From Anagrus nilaparvatae (taxonomy: Eukaryota > Arthropoda > Insecta > Hymenoptera > Mymaridae), in contig JAKSXM010000263.1 in the NCBI GenBank assembly GCA_022575985.1, positions 7,048,001 through 7,112,000 on the forward strand: a stretch of 64,000 nt of DNA, in the 5' to 3' direction. The notes below the pieces were generated by a model. That model did not search any database. It worked only from the letters and a program-made list of their open reading frames with translations, and was not told the DNA's origin. Each line of letters opens with the position of its first letter. Position 1 is the stretch's first letter. Positions 1 through 14,036 of the stretch are shown piece by piece. The position numbers were made by a program, and so were the translations under genes.

Positions 1-943
1 GCACTTCCGAGCTATCGTTTGGGGAGAGGTAGTGATGTTTAAGGGGAAGCAAATCAATACCGTCATTCCAATACGGGTCGATGAGGATAACATTATAGAG
101 ACGAAAAGGTTCGTCAAATATCTATGAATAGTTCTGGTTCCGAAGTGGGCCTATTTCGAGCATATTTCTCAAAGGGTCAAGAAGGCAGGTACCACGACAG
201 TGGCCTTGAGCAGGCTGATGTCAAATATGAATGGCCCTAAGCCCAGCAAAAGAAAGCTGCTAATGTCCGTAACTCACTCCATCTTATTTTACGGAGCGGA
301 GATTTGGGGTGAGGCACTGGAAAAGGATATCTATGCAAAAGGCATGATAAGAGTTCAGAGGCAGGGTGCTCTGAGGGTTTCTTGCGCATACAGGACTGTC
401 TCAGAAGCGGCAGTTCTTGTTATTGCCGGAATTATTCCAATTCAGCTTCTTGCCAAAGAGCGCAAGCTTATATACGAAAGAAAAAATGAGGAAGACCTAG
501 AATATATTAAAGCGGATGTTAGGAGAGCTACAATGTTGGACTGGCAAACGCTCTGGGTGGACCGCACGGACAGTGCATGGACCAGGCGCCTCGTAAAAGA
601 GGTCGCACCCTGGACTCAGAAGGTGCACGGAGAGGTAAACTACTTTTTGACACAGTTCCTCAGTGACAATGGGCTTTTCCAGTCTTATATTTTCAGAATG
701 GGAAAGGTCGTGAGCCCTGAATGTGTATTTTGTCCCGACAAACGAGACGACGCGCGTTACACTTTTTTTGAGTGTGACCGCTAGATAACTAGAAGGAAGA
801 CGCTAGAGGCAGAGATGGAGATGTAGGAAGTCACACCCGATAACATAGTTGAAAAAATACTCCAGAACGAGGAATCATGGAGCGTCACGGCAAGGTACGT
901 GGAGGAGATTACGCGTACAAAAAAGTTATTGACGACACCCTAA
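1..943 (+). pseudogene. ORF2 C-terminal fragment (RT thumb and Cys/His finger), broken
   Basis: This is the last part of the ORF2 polyprotein, beyond the RT catalytic core. A stop codon (TGA at 125-127) interrupts the KYL-IVL motif that follows the RT fingers and palm. The frame is then open from 200 to 781 and holds the conserved block LMSNMNGPKPSKRKLLMS and the C-terminal finger CVFCPDKRDDARYTFFEC (C-x2-C-x8-H-x4-C type allowing for Y in the His position). A TGG-to-TAG change at 782-784 and a further stop near 825 break the tail, which otherwise matches copy B to the end near 943. It cannot encode a working protein. Confidence 0.85.
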
Positions 944-1028
944 CTAAGAGCCGTGTGTAGGAGCGGTCAAAATAGACGGTTCTTACACGCGGCACCAATG
1001 GGGGAAAAATGTAGGACGTACAAGGATA

Positions 1029-1096
1029 TTTATTTATTTATTTATTTATTTATATATTTATATATTTATATATTTATATATTTACTTATTTATAAA
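1029..1096. repeat. TTTA/TATATTTA microsatellite in the 3' UTR of copy A
   Basis: TTTA units followed by TATATTTA variants lie about 90 bp after the ORF2 end. The same kind of repeat sits at the same place in copies B (7340-7395), E (13455-13531) and G (50925-50995), so it is part of the element's 3' UTR rather than host DNA. Confidence 0.85.
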
Positions 1097-1490
1097 CCTA
1101 TGTATATATCTATCTGACGACATGGTGAAGTAACAAGAAGTAGAAAGCAGGAATCTCCAGGATGAAAAGACAAAAGAAAGAAAGGATCTTCATTTAAAAA
1201 GGATACATGGCTTAACTTAACCCGATGCAATGTGATAAACGGTTCCGGGTTGACTTGCATAAGGCAGAATAGGGGGTGAGTTTAGTCGGTAGCTTGCCAG
1301 CGTGATCCGAGTCAAATCAGAAGTACGCTGACATGGAGTCCTAGACATAACTTGGCGGCCGGGCCCAAGTAAACGTAACGCATTCTTACCTAGAGCAAAT
1401 ATTTAGTTGTACAGTTTTCAGAGATTTAACTCTATAAAATCGTCCAACTTTATATAAGCCGCCCTTGCTCGCATGCAAAACGAAAAAAAA

Positions 1491-1491
<1 letters not shown>

Positions 1492-1588
<97 letters not shown>
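1492..1588. repeat. (TTA)n microsatellite at the 3' end of copy A
   Basis: About 32 uninterrupted TTA units follow a 9-base poly(A). It is either the retrotransposon's own tail or its insertion target; see the other TTA/TAA tracts at 6979, 13081, 13992 and 20813. Confidence 0.95.
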
Positions 1589-1589
<1 letters not shown>

Positions 1590-1725
1590 AGCTATAACAA
1601 TAATCACTATTAATATAAAAAATAATTTTTTATGAAATTTATATAAAAAAAAATAATTTATAAATACCTAAAGTTAATGCATTCTTAACACCTAAACCTC
1701 TAATGATTTCAATAGGTTTATGTAA

Positions 1726-1727
<2 letters not shown>

Positions 1728-1770
<43 letters not shown>
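1728..1770. repeat. (TTGA)n microsatellite
   Basis: About ten tandem TTGA units. The long minus-strand reading frame over it is a repeat artefact. Confidence 0.95.
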
Positions 1771-1773
<3 letters not shown>

Positions 1774-3330
1774 ATAATAATTAAAAAGGTTCAACAACAA
1801 ATTAGTCGCCAAAAATGGAAAATACTGGATAAAATCCAAAGCATAACTGCCCATGCTGCAGTCTCATCGGAACTTGATGTTTCTTTTACTATCTCCATTT
1901 AGTGAATTAAAACTACTTCGCCAAATTATTATAAAATTGTGCAAACTTATGCATAAATAACTTATGTATTGTAATTGTTAAATCTAAATGTTTTAAATTG
2001 AACTTAAAATTTATAAAAACTTTGTAAACTTGATAATCTATAAGAACATGATAAAGTAGTGTATAAAATTCAAAATTTTAATCTTTAAATAAAATGTAAA
2101 ACATTGTTAATTAATAATTATAAAAAAAATGAAATGCAACTGCTACTAAGCATTTAGAATCTCTAGTCAAAACTTGTTAAACGTTAAAGCCTGCTGAATG
2201 TTGAATGCCAAACTATTGTTAAAAAAGTATGTTGTATGAAATGAATGTTCGAATGTAAAGTTTGATTATTTTAAACTTAAATAAAGTATAAAAAATATGA
2301 ATTATTTAAAAACAAACAAAAAATACCTTATTTAAGTAGCTTAAATTTATAATCCCGGGTTTCGGTACCATTTTTTTGAAGGAATTAGGAAATTATTGAT
2401 GTAAATAATAACACTGTATAGAACTTTGATTTTATTTATATTTCATTATAAGTTGGCTTTAAAGCAGCCATACTTATTTGGAAAAGGTGTATACCAGAAC
2501 GTCTGTTCGTTACGAGAGCTCTAACAAGAAGAAGAAGTAAAGCGCGGACTTTTGCCGAGTAGCAACGCATACATACTTAGACAATTTTATAGTTATAAAA
2601 TACAAGTAGCGACAAATACGCGGTTTAAATCACAATTTTAAATAAAATTAATACAATATTTAAATATGAATTATTAAAGAATAATTAAGTATAAATTACA
2701 CGAAAAAGTTAGTTTTTACACTAACAATATTATATAAAAAATATTGTTAAAATTAAAAACTAAATAACAATAGCTTAAGAGAAAGACAAAAGAGTAATAC
2801 TTGATTTGCCAATTAATGAATAGTAAAAATAAAGAGATAAAAATCATACAAGTTAAAACAATTTAATATATAATATTTGGATTGATGATTAAAAACTCTA
2901 ATAGTAAATGGTAAAGATTTCATAACTAAGTAATTTAAAATTAGTCATTTAAGTAATGTTTGAATACAAGATTAACAGTACAATTATATGTTCAAATATT
3001 TCAATGAAAAAATTGAATTTTAATTATTTCGTTGAGGAAGGTATTGTAGTTTTTTTCGATTTCGCCCTTATAAATTTCTTGCAATTTAAGATTTGCGAAA
3101 AGCTTTTTGAAAATTTTGTGCCGCACTTTTAGTATGAGGCCTTTACCATGTTGAGTAAAAGGTTCTTCATGTTGAAAAATGAAAATTTAGTTTTCTTCAA
3201 GCTCTTTTTTCACTGAAAGTTTTCATTGTGGAATTATTTGCTACATTAATATGTGATTTTAGAAAAAAAAATAATATAAAAAAGAACTCCGCATACTTCC
3301 TTTTTTTTACACGTGATTGATCACACTTAA
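1771..3330. other. AT-rich non-coding DNA
   Basis: No credible coding signal on either strand. Bases 2265-2350 match, in inverted orientation, the central loop of the hairpin at 4440-5070, so one repeat family is present here in partial form. The rest looks like unique or very old AT-rich DNA. Confidence 0.6.
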
Positions 3331-4039
3331 GGAGGTAGACCTAATTGGAACCTTTTCGTAATCGATTTTCTGTTTTTATTTTTTTTTTGGGTTCGAAAAC
3401 ATCTTAAAAATATGGACAAAAATTTTTATAATGATATCTTGAATAATAAGAAAGTTATAGACGATGAAGCGAGACACCGCGAAAGGCGTAAGATACAGTA
3501 TTCTAAACTTTAAACGCGTTTTTCTCGAAACAACGTTTTTCGATTTGTGTGCACGATAACTCAAAAAATAATTAAGATATCTTCCTAATTTTTTGGCTAC
3601 ATTTTTAAAATACAATTATCTTCTGGATTGATGGAAGGGTTTTTCCAAAAAATGTCCCAATTTTTTTTTCTTTCAAAAAAACATGTGAAAAAATTGCAAT
3701 TTTTGAAAAAAATTAAATAATTTTCACAATTTTCCATTTTCCGAAATTTGAATCCATCAATCCAGAAGAAAAATGTTTCCCAAACATAATTAATTTGGTT
3801 TCGTGTGTTTCTGAACAATTTGGAGACCGGAATCCTGCACACAGTGAAAAGTGAGGCCCAACTTTGAGGACCTGTGCTCGGCGCCATTTTGAAAAAATTA
3901 AAAAAAAAAAAAAAAAAAATGTTTAGCAACTTATAATCTAATAAAGTGCCAACTTTGAAAAAATTATCTCAATTATTTCTACCCGAAAACCTATCCAGAA
4001 AACCACACCTTTTTTCTATCTCCAATTAGGTCTACCCCC
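3331..4039. mobile_element. Small TIR element flanked by TTAA (MITE candidate)
   Basis: A 19-bp terminal inverted repeat (GGAGGTAGACCTAATTGGA at 3331-3349; its complement at 4021-4039 with one mismatch) encloses 709 bp with no transposase frame. Each end is flanked by TTAA (3327-3330 and 4040-4043), the target duplication of piggyBac-type transposons. The TIR does not start with the CCC usual for piggyBac, so the superfamily is inferred only from the TTAA. The 110-residue minus frame inside is AT-rich and phenylalanine-heavy and not believable as a gene. Confidence 0.6.
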
Positions 4040-4439
4040 TTAATATGTGCCTGTTAGTTCACTTAAAATAATTTAATTCTTTTTTATTATCTGTTCACTT
4101 AAAAACAGATTAATACATATTAATATTAATATTAATACATATTAATACACGTCAAAAAACGTGATTTAATTAATGTCGAAACACAATTAGGTTTTAATGT
4201 AATATTTATTGATGCTTTAATACCAAAGGCAGTGCGAGCAGTGAGGTGCGAGCAGACTTATTCTCGCTCCCCTCTTACACTTATAAACTAACTAGAATAG
4301 GTGATAGGGGGGGCTCTGCACAGTGTAGTAAAACAAAAAAATTGGCCAAAAATCGGTTTCAACGCAATAACTTATGAAATAAAAATTCTGCTTGATGGAA
4401 AATGACCGTTTTTGTGTATACTAAATGATAGGCTACCGA

Positions 4440-5070
4440 GATCCAAAAAAATTTTTTTTTTTTAAATTTTTTTAGCTTTTGAATGAAAAAAAAAATCTGT
4501 AAAAAGATAAAATATTTATATTTTTAAAATAAGAAAGAAATTTTTTTTTAGGTACAGCTCTGTATTAAAAAATGTACATAAATGGTAAACCCAAAAAAAG
4601 TATATTAGTATAATTATAGATGGTTGTATGCAGTATAAAGATGTGTTAATCAACATTTGCAATTTAGTCAAAAACTTCTAAAAAAAATTAAAAATTTATT
4701 TTTTTTAATTATATTTTAAACTTAAATACAGTATTTTTTGTTTGTTTTCAAATAATTCATAATTTTTATACTTTATTTAAGTTTAAAATATAAGTAAAAA
4801 TAGAAAAATCAAATTTTTCATTTTTTTTTTAATTTTCTGACTAAATTGCAAATGTTGACTAACGCATCTTTATACTGCATACAACCATCTATAATTATAC
4901 TAATACACTTTTTTTGGGTTTATTTATCATTTATGTACATTTTTCAATACAGAGCTGTACCTAAAAAAAGTTTTTCTTATTTTAAAAATATAAATATTTT
5001 ACCTTTTTATGGTAAAAAACAGATTTTTTTTTTCATTGAACAGCTAAAGAAATAAAAAATAAAAATTTTT
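4440..5070. repeat. Long imperfect hairpin (fold-back repeat, ~300-bp arms)
   Basis: The sequence from about 4440 to 4755 reappears in reverse complement from 4755 to 5070; for example the block GATGGTTGTATGCAGTATAA near 4619 pairs with its complement near 4873. The centre itself is self-complementary (TTTTAAACTTAAATA with TATTTAAGTTTAAAA). There are no coding frames. It is a fold-back element or the product of an inverted duplication; a transcript would form a long double-stranded RNA. Confidence 0.85.
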
Positions 5071-6131
5071 TGGAAATTTTTACTCTTTACTAAAAAATTT
5101 TTACAAATTTAAAGCTTGTAAAAAATTTTTAAGGCCTTTAAAACTCAATTTCGTCAAAAATTACAATTTTGGCAGCAATTTAAATAAATTTAAAAATTGG
5201 TTGTTTCGGGTCAAAAATTACCAGTAGATTAATTGACTATAGCTCAAAGAGAAATAGTGATAAAAATATACGGCTTACGTCTTTTGAAAGGTGACACTTA
5301 AACCAAATAAACTAGACCAACCAGAAGTGTTTTGGTTAATTTTTGAGGTTGTAGCTTTTTATCGAAGATTACCGAAAAACCCTGTTTTATAAGATTGAGC
5401 CAACATGTAAATTTGCGTTTCCAGCCCCAAAATTCCCTTTGGAATAAACGCAGGGCTGTTTGCATGTCTTTACAACATATAAAAAAATGTTTTACAGTAA
5501 AAATTAGCATTTTAAAACTCTTTGTAGCTTTTGTGATAATTTGTATTGCTAAAAACTAAAAATTCCCATGTTATTTAAATGGGAAAATTAAGGTGGTTAC
5601 AGGCACGTGTTTTCAAAATCCTTAGAACTGGGAAGTTTTTATGACCAAAACTTCACAAAAAACCCGGGGAGCAAAGTTTTTCCACAAAGTCCAAAAATAG
5701 GTCAACTCTAATATATAGTATTCAGATATAAACATATTTACATTATATACATTATATACGGAACACATTATGTAAATACGAGGTATAATTTTAATTTTAA
5801 AGATTTTGAAATTTTAGGTGAAAAGCCATCGTATCATGTACAAGCAATTTCCGAAATATTCTAAATACAATTACTAATAAATAAGAAAGAATATACTCTA
5901 ATCATGCTTCCACTTTTTGGTTCTGTAATATATATATTTAAACAAATTTAAATATATTTTGATTTATCTTTTCTCACAGAGTTCATATAAAAATATTAAC
6001 TCTATGAAGAAAGATAAATCTTTGTAATCTTTTTAAATCTATATATGAAAGGAAATTTTTTTGCCCAAAGTACTTCGTTTGATTAAATTCATGATAATCT
6101 AAACTTTGCTTTTGTTTTTCTAATTTTTCAG
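5071..6131. other. AT-rich DNA without recognised genes
   Basis: No convincing frame. A possible splice acceptor (AAATTTTAG) lies at about 5818 before a short open stretch, and another (TCTCACAG) near 5979, but neither leads to an exon with a usable donor. These may be remnants of upstream exons of the candidate gene at 6132-6964, or chance. Confidence 0.4.
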
Positions 6132-6964
6132 TGTACTCTAAATCGAAACTATTTTGGAACATCATTAATGGATCTGAAATCCTGTTCATACGGTGAAAAA
6201 TCAGAGCGAACGTTAAAACTGGAGAATGATAAAACTGCCTCAAAAAAAGTATTTCAATTATTAAAGCAAAAAAAAATCAAGAGTTTTAGTAATCAAAATA
6301 AATCAGTATGTATTAAACAAATTTTTAACTTCTTGCATATATATTTCATTTTTTATAAGTAAATCGATATGAATACACGGCTATATAAGATAGAAAAAAT
6401 TTCACATCTTTTGTTGCTAAATATCCAAATGATCATAAATAAACGGCCGGCCATCTAAAAACCTTGCCTTGCTTTGGCACTCTCTGTAAATGAAATAAAA
6501 TTATGACAGTTTTATATTTTTGCCATTTAGAATTATGTAATAAACTTTTTAAAAAAGTTTTATTTGGTAATTCATAAATGGCCTGAGATAAAAAATTATC
6601 GTTCGCTGAGGCATACTGAACCCTTGAATAAAAGTATTTTAAAAGTTTTCACGTGGCAGTTATTTTAATTTATTTTTATATTTTTGATTACCTGGTTCAA
6701 TATTGGCCTGCTAAAAAAGACGTCATTTTATCTAAATAAATCATTAATCATTAGTGGAATTCACAAAACATTGCATACATCGTATCACAAAATATTATTT
6801 ACATTAGTCTAAATTCTTACAATTTAATAACCATACAAAATCATTAACATCTATTAACACTAATTTTCTTTCAGATTGATACTGTCGAAAAAGCCCACGC
6901 ACTAAATTTTGACATGCTTTTTCGAAAACAATTACTTGATTGTCTGCCAAAAATTTCTTTTTAA
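6132..6964 (+). CDS. Candidate last two exons of an unknown host gene
   Basis: Exon 1 would be 6132-6305 (58 codons) after acceptor TTTTTCAG and before donor TCA|GTATGT; exon 2 would be 6875-6964 after acceptor TTTTCTTTCAG, ending in TAA. Both introns are phase 0 and the joined frame is open through 87 codons, against a background where stops are frequent because of the AT content. Exon 1 is lysine- and serine-rich with relatively GC-rich codons; exon 2 begins IDTVEKAHALNFDMLFRK. I recognise no domain. The TAA-tract with copy B begins 14 nt after the stop. No upstream exon was found, so this may be a remnant or a coincidence. Confidence 0.3.
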
Positions 6965-6977
6965 ATTTGCAATTAAA

Positions 6978-6978
<1 letters not shown>

Positions 6979-7016
<38 letters not shown>

Positions 7017-7023
7017 TTAATAA
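6979..7023. repeat. (TAA)n tract at the 3' end of copy B
   Basis: About 14 TAA units on the plus strand (TTA on the strand of copy B), directly abutting that element's poly(A). Confidence 0.95.
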
Positions 7024-7339
7024 TTTTTTTTTTTTTTTTTGCACTCGGGGCAGGGGGGTGAGAAGGCACTTACGCCCGAACAGAACCGGTATCTGAACAG
7101 TGTCGGACTCCAAGGGGCAAGGCACTCTGCAAAAGACAGATGCCTTGCCCAAAGCATACCGACAAAACTCACCCCCATTCTCTGCCTTATATAAGTCACA
7201 CCCGGAACCGTTTATCACATTACATCGGGTTGACTTAGGCCATGTATCCTCTTTAATGAAGATCCTTTCTTTCTTTTGTCCTCTCATCCTGGAGGTTCCT
7301 TATTTCTCCTTCTTGTTATTTCGCCATGTCGTCAAATAG

Positions 7340-7395
7340 ATAATACATAGGTTTATAAATTAATAAATATATAAATATATAAATAAATAAATAAA
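7340..7395. repeat. AAAT/TATAAATA microsatellite in 3' UTR of copy B
   Basis: Same position and type as the repeat at 1029-1096 in copy A; part of the element's 3' UTR. Confidence 0.8.
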
Positions 7396-7484
7396 TTAAT
7401 ATCCTTGTACGTCCTCCATTATCCCCCCATTGGTGCCGCGTGCAAGAACCGTCTATTTTGACTGCTCCTACACGCGACTCCTAG

Positions 7485-10473
7485 TTAGGGTGTCGTCAAT
7501 AACTTTTTTGTACGCAAAATCTCCTCCACGTACCTTGCCACGACGCTCCATGATTCCTCATTCTGGAGCATTTTTCCGACTATGTTATCGGGTGTGACTT
7601 CTTCAACCTCTGCTTCCAGCGCTCTCCTTTTAGTTATCCAGCGGTTACACTCGATAAACGTGTGACGCGCGTAATCTCGTTTGTCGGGACAGAATACACA
7701 TTCAGGGCTCACGACCTTTCCCATCCTGAAGAGATAAGATTGGAAAAGCCCATGGCCACTGAGGAACTGTGTCAAGAAGTAGTTTACCTCTCCGTGCCCT
7801 CTCTGAGTCCAGGGCGCGACCTCTTTTATGAGTCCATGCACTGTCCACGCGGTTCTTCCAGATTGTTTGCCACTCCAACATTGTAGCTCTCCTAACATCC
7901 GCTTTAATATATTCTAGGTCTCCCTCATTTTTCCTTTCGTATGTAAGCTTGCGCTCTTGGGCAAGTAGCTGAATAGGAATAATTCCTGCGATGACAAGAA
8001 CTGCCGCTTCCGAGACAGTCCTGTATGCGCAAGAAACCATCAGAGCACCCTGCCTCTGCACTTTTATCATACCTTTCGAATATATATCCTTATCCAGTGC
8101 CTCACTCCAAATCTCCGCTCCGTACAATAGAATGGAGTGAGTTACGGACATTAGCAGCTTTCTCCTGCTGGACTTTTGTCCACTCATGTTCGACATCAGC
8201 CTGCTTAGGGCTAACGTCGTGGTACCTGCCTTCTTGACCCTTTGAGAAATATGTTCGAAATAGGTCCGCTTCGTATCTAAAACTATTCCAAGATATTTGG
8301 CGAACCTTTTCGTCTCTATAATGGTATCCTCGTCAACCCGTATTGGAATAACGGTATTGATTTGCTTCCCCGTGAACATCACGATCTCGGTCTTAGCGAC
8401 TGCCAGACTTAATTCGTGCTCTTCCATCCATGCGTTTGTCTTTAACATGCAGACGCTCAAGCTATCCTGTGCTTGTTGCACGTTCCTTGCTATGATCACG
8501 AGGGCAATATCATCCGCATAGCCTATCATAAAGCAGCCATCCGCTAGCTCCATCCTCAGGATACCATCATAAGAGATGTTCCATAGGTCAGGTCCCAATA
8601 TGGAGCCCTGAGCTGCGCCAGCTGTCACTTTCCTACTTCTCTTCCCTTGAAGAGTCTCGTACAATAGTACTCTGTCACTTAGGTAACTCTTCATTACCCG
8701 CATCAAATAATTTGGTACTGCAAAGTCATTTAGTCCTTGAAGGAACTTTGTCCCTTTTGCAGAATTGAATGCGTTCTTGACGTCCAGTGTGACCAAAAGA
8801 GTAATTTTACGTGAGTAGTGATTACCCGTTTGGGCCCTGGTTATCGCGTCAACGACCTCCTTCACAGCCCCGATCGTGGACCTCCCCCGTCTAAATCCGT
8901 ATTGCCGAGGAGATAAATCCCCTGCTGCTTCTACTGCGTTTAAGATACGCGGTTGTAGCATTTTTTCGAAGCCCTTTCCAGCTGTATCCAGCAGTCCTAG
9001 TGGTCGCCAGTAGGACGGGAGTGTGGGATCTCCTTTTCCTTTACTGATAAGGACCAACAGTGCCTTTTTCCATCGGCTACTGAATACTCCAGCTCGTAGG
9101 CACGAGTTGTACATCATTAACATCAATGACGGACACTCGTGCGCAGCCATTCTTAGAATTTCGGCTGGTATGCCGTCTGGGCCGGGGGATTTCTTATTTC
9201 TGAGAGAGTCTACGGCAGCAAACAGCTCTTCTTGCGTGAAGTCCGGGATTTCGGTTACCCTAATGTCCTCCTCTTGGTCTATTCTCGTCGGGTGCAGCGG
9301 AAACAGAGCATCAACTACTGTCCTTGCTTCCTCTTTGTCCATTAAAGAGCTAGCAGCAAATCGCCTTAGCTTTTTCGTGACTATCTTGAAGCCCAATCCC
9401 CAGGGGACGTTGTCCACTTCGAGGCACAGATTCCTTTCGCAGCGGATCTTACTGGCATTGATTGCCCGCCTCAAAGATCGCTTCACTTCCTTATGAACTC
9501 TCATCAGTTCCCTTGCTTCTTCGCGAGACTTGGCCCTAGTTGCTCTTCTTCGCGTCATGTGGCTTTGCCTGCGTAACTCTGCAATTTCTGTGCTCCACCA
9601 ATACACAGGTAGGTTCCTTCCATTAAACCTTTTTCGAGGCATGGAAGCGTCACATGCTTTTTTGAGCAGCGTCATTACTTCGGATACTACATTCTCCGCG
9701 TCTTCCTTACTTCCTACTCTGCGGGGTTTCATTAGAATTGCCCTTTGTCCCATCATTAAAACTCGTATAAATTTTTCTTTGTTCAGCTTATTGAGGTTCC
9801 AGCCTCTTGGTTTTGGCCTATATGCCTCTCCAGGGGGCAGTCTCTCATGCTGAATTTCGAACGAGATGTACTGGTGGTCGCTCGCAGTAAAGACTTCCAT
9901 AACGTGCCAGTTATTGACTCTCGTACTCAGGCCTTCGGATGCGAAGGAAACGTCAATTATAGTTTCAGTGAAGCTGGGCCTTCTAAAGGTTGTGGTGTTA
10001 CCCACGTTTAGAACAACGAGACCCAGCCTTGACACCATTTCTAGTGTCGCTGCTCCTTTTGAGTCAGTATAGGGCATACCCTAGTCGACAGCTTTGGCAT
10101 TAAAGTCTCCTGCAACAATTAAGTTGCCACCCGCTTCTCTCACGAAGTCCTCTATGTCTGCCAATTTCGTATAATAATTCTGTATACGTCCTGTTGGAGT
10201 TAGGTAACAGCTGACGTACGTTATGGCTTTGCTTTTAATCCATGCAAAACCCCTGCCCCTTCCTGATGCTTCGACTGGAACATTTTCAGGATTTGCGACC
10301 CAAATAGCTGCGGTTTCAAATTCATCCGCGAACCAAGTGGTTGGGTTTGGATTAGACATTGGGTACTGCTCGCTGATGATCCACAGGTCAGCCTTGATCT
10401 CCCTTTGAGTTTGATACATGAGCTGGTTTGCGGTCCAGCTTCTGTGCATATTACCTTGGACAACCCTGATCAT
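7485..10473 (-). pseudogene. Copy B ORF2: endonuclease-reverse transcriptase polyprotein
   Basis: It would nick target DNA and reverse-transcribe the element RNA at the nick. From the N-terminus: QGNM, the SEQ acidic motif, GDFNAK and SDHQYISF of the apurinic-type endonuclease (residues ~1-220); RT blocks KSPGPDGIPAE, LVTLDVKNAFNSA, GAAQGSILGPD and the catalytic YADD (near 8520); then the finger CVFCPDKRDYARHTFIEC. The start is the ATG at 10473 in ATGA, overlapping the ORF1 stop. Two lesions are visible: a TAG at 10081-10083 where relatives have Trp after GDFNA.A.., and loss of about 8 nt near 7832 that shifts the frame before the finger domain. About 995 codons in all, normal for the clade. 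Confidence 0.9.
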
Positions 10474-11918
10474 TTTGTGATCGCTTTTTTGAACTCAGCG
10501 CACTTCCTGGAACCCGGAAAGTGCTTGAGTTCGTTTCCCTTCATTTTAGCAGCTTTGCAGAGGAAGCATCACAGCTTTCCTGTGCATTCGTCTGCCTTGT
10601 GGTTTTCCAGTCCACATTTAAAGCAAAGTTTGCTTCTATCGGGCCCCTTGCAATTTCCTGCAATATGCACGTAGGCTAAGCACCTGTAGCATCTAAGTGG
10701 GGTAGACTGCAGTCTTACTCTACAGTTCCCCAGGCCTAGCTTAATGCTACCTTTTTTGATCAGCTTAAACTCAGCCTTTTCGTCCATCTCTATTGTCGCT
10801 AATCTCTACTCCCGAATATTAGGCTGAGATAGCTTTACTTGAATCGGTCCGGTTTCCTTCAAGGCAGCTTTTAGGGCTGCCTCTACTTCCTCTTTCGTGG
10901 TAAGGCAGTCGATGTCCCGAATCTGGAGGTTCCGACGTGGCGTCAAACATGCGACGTTCACGTTCTCCCCCATTGTTGCCTTGACTGCCTCGAAAAGAGC
11001 TGTTTGCCCTTCTGTTTTTCCTTTCATCTCGATCAATACGTTACCGGCTTGAGTTTTTCTTACTGAACAGATGTTAGCTGCAGTAGCCTCTCCACTAACG
11101 CTTTCCTTGATCTGCTTCAAGACATCCGCGTACGCTTTCCCTTCTGGTAGCTTAATTGCGACTGCCTTGTCTCTAGCTCTAGGAAGCTTCGCTTTCCCCT
11201 TGGCGTTCCCTTTCTTCTTTTCTTTTTTTCTTTCCTCGTCTTTTTCTCTCTCTGCCTTTTTCCTTTTCTTTCTCCTGTTCCTTCGGCCAGTGTAATCTTG
11301 GAATTCCTCGTTGTCCCCGAGAGGAGTCCCGGTAGGTTCCGGCGTCTTGTCTCTATTTCCTTCCGTTTCCGTCACTGTTTCGTTTCTTACCAACGAAACA
11401 GTAAGTCCAGGATACGTTGGCGGCTTGTTAAACCTGGCAGCTGAGAGTTGTTTTGCCACGGATGCAGCAGAATTGGCTTTCTGTGCCGAATTTTTTGGGC
11501 TACTCCCGCTCGCAGGCTTCTTTGAGGGAGTCTGCTTTCCTGTCTCATTTCCCTCTTCCGAATTTTCTCGAAACCTTTTCTTTGTATTTTGAGCAGCTTT
11601 AGATTGCTCAGTAATATACTGCTTTAATTCGGTTTCGATAGAAAGGACTTCTCGAACTTGCATGCCTTTAATTGTCGTCAGTTTGTTTAGATTATTCTTT
11701 ATCAGCCTAACACCGTCTTGGATTACCATCGAAATGTTAGTCTGCTTTTTAATCTTTTCCTCCATCTGTGCAACGTGAGATAGCATCTCTTCACATATCT
11801 TATCGATTGTCACATGACATCGATTCAACTGCGTGATGTTTTTGCCAATTGAAGTACTGGCAAAAGTCGCCTGGACCATATCATTTTGTTGCTTTTCATC
11901 TATGATTTCACAGTCCAT
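10470..11918 (-). pseudogene. Copy B ORF1: gag-like RNA-binding protein
   Basis: A single reading frame from ATG 11918 to TGA 10472-10470, with two nonsense codons (10806-10808, where copy D has CAG, and 10569-10571). The N-terminal half is charged and low in complexity (lysine/glutamate-rich around residues 190-240), likely a coiled or disordered region. The C-terminus holds CYRCLAYVHIAGNC and CFKCGLENHKADEC knuckles (C-x2-C-x4-H-x4-C) and the start of a third. Such proteins package the element RNA. The stop overlaps the ORF2 start as ATGA. Confidence 0.88.

Positions 11919-13991
<2,073 letters not shown>

Positions 13992-14033
<42 letters not shown>
13992..14033. repeat. (TAA)n between copy E and copy C 5' end
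   Basis: About 14 units; the last unit is followed directly by ACTCCGCTA, the first bases of copy C. Confidence 0.95.

Positions 14034-14036
<3 letters not shown>

Larger units (their letters stand above)
1..1588 (+). mobile_element. R1-clade non-LTR retrotransposon copy A, 3' portion
   Basis: The window opens inside the ORF2 of a non-LTR retrotransposon whose 3' part runs to a poly(A) at 1483-1491 and a TTA microsatellite at 1492-1588. The sequence closely parallels copy B (7024-13080, minus strand), including the Cys/His finger, the 3' UTR with a TTTA-type repeat and the shared motif ACGTAACGCATTCT at about 1374-1387. About 90 bases (1396-1482) lie between that motif and the poly(A); they are absent from the other copies, so either this copy transduced flanking DNA or the tail belongs to another insertion. 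The 5' part lies outside the window. Confidence 0.85.

Noticed and set aside
1386..1607. Poly-asparagine frame on the minus strand
   Set aside because: Translation of the TTA microsatellite; not a gene. The same applies to leucine, isoleucine and tyrosine runs at 6973, 13022, 13853 and 20567.
4846..5055. 69-residue ORF in the hairpin right arm
   Set aside because: No counterpart is open in the left arm and the composition is that of the AT-rich repeat.
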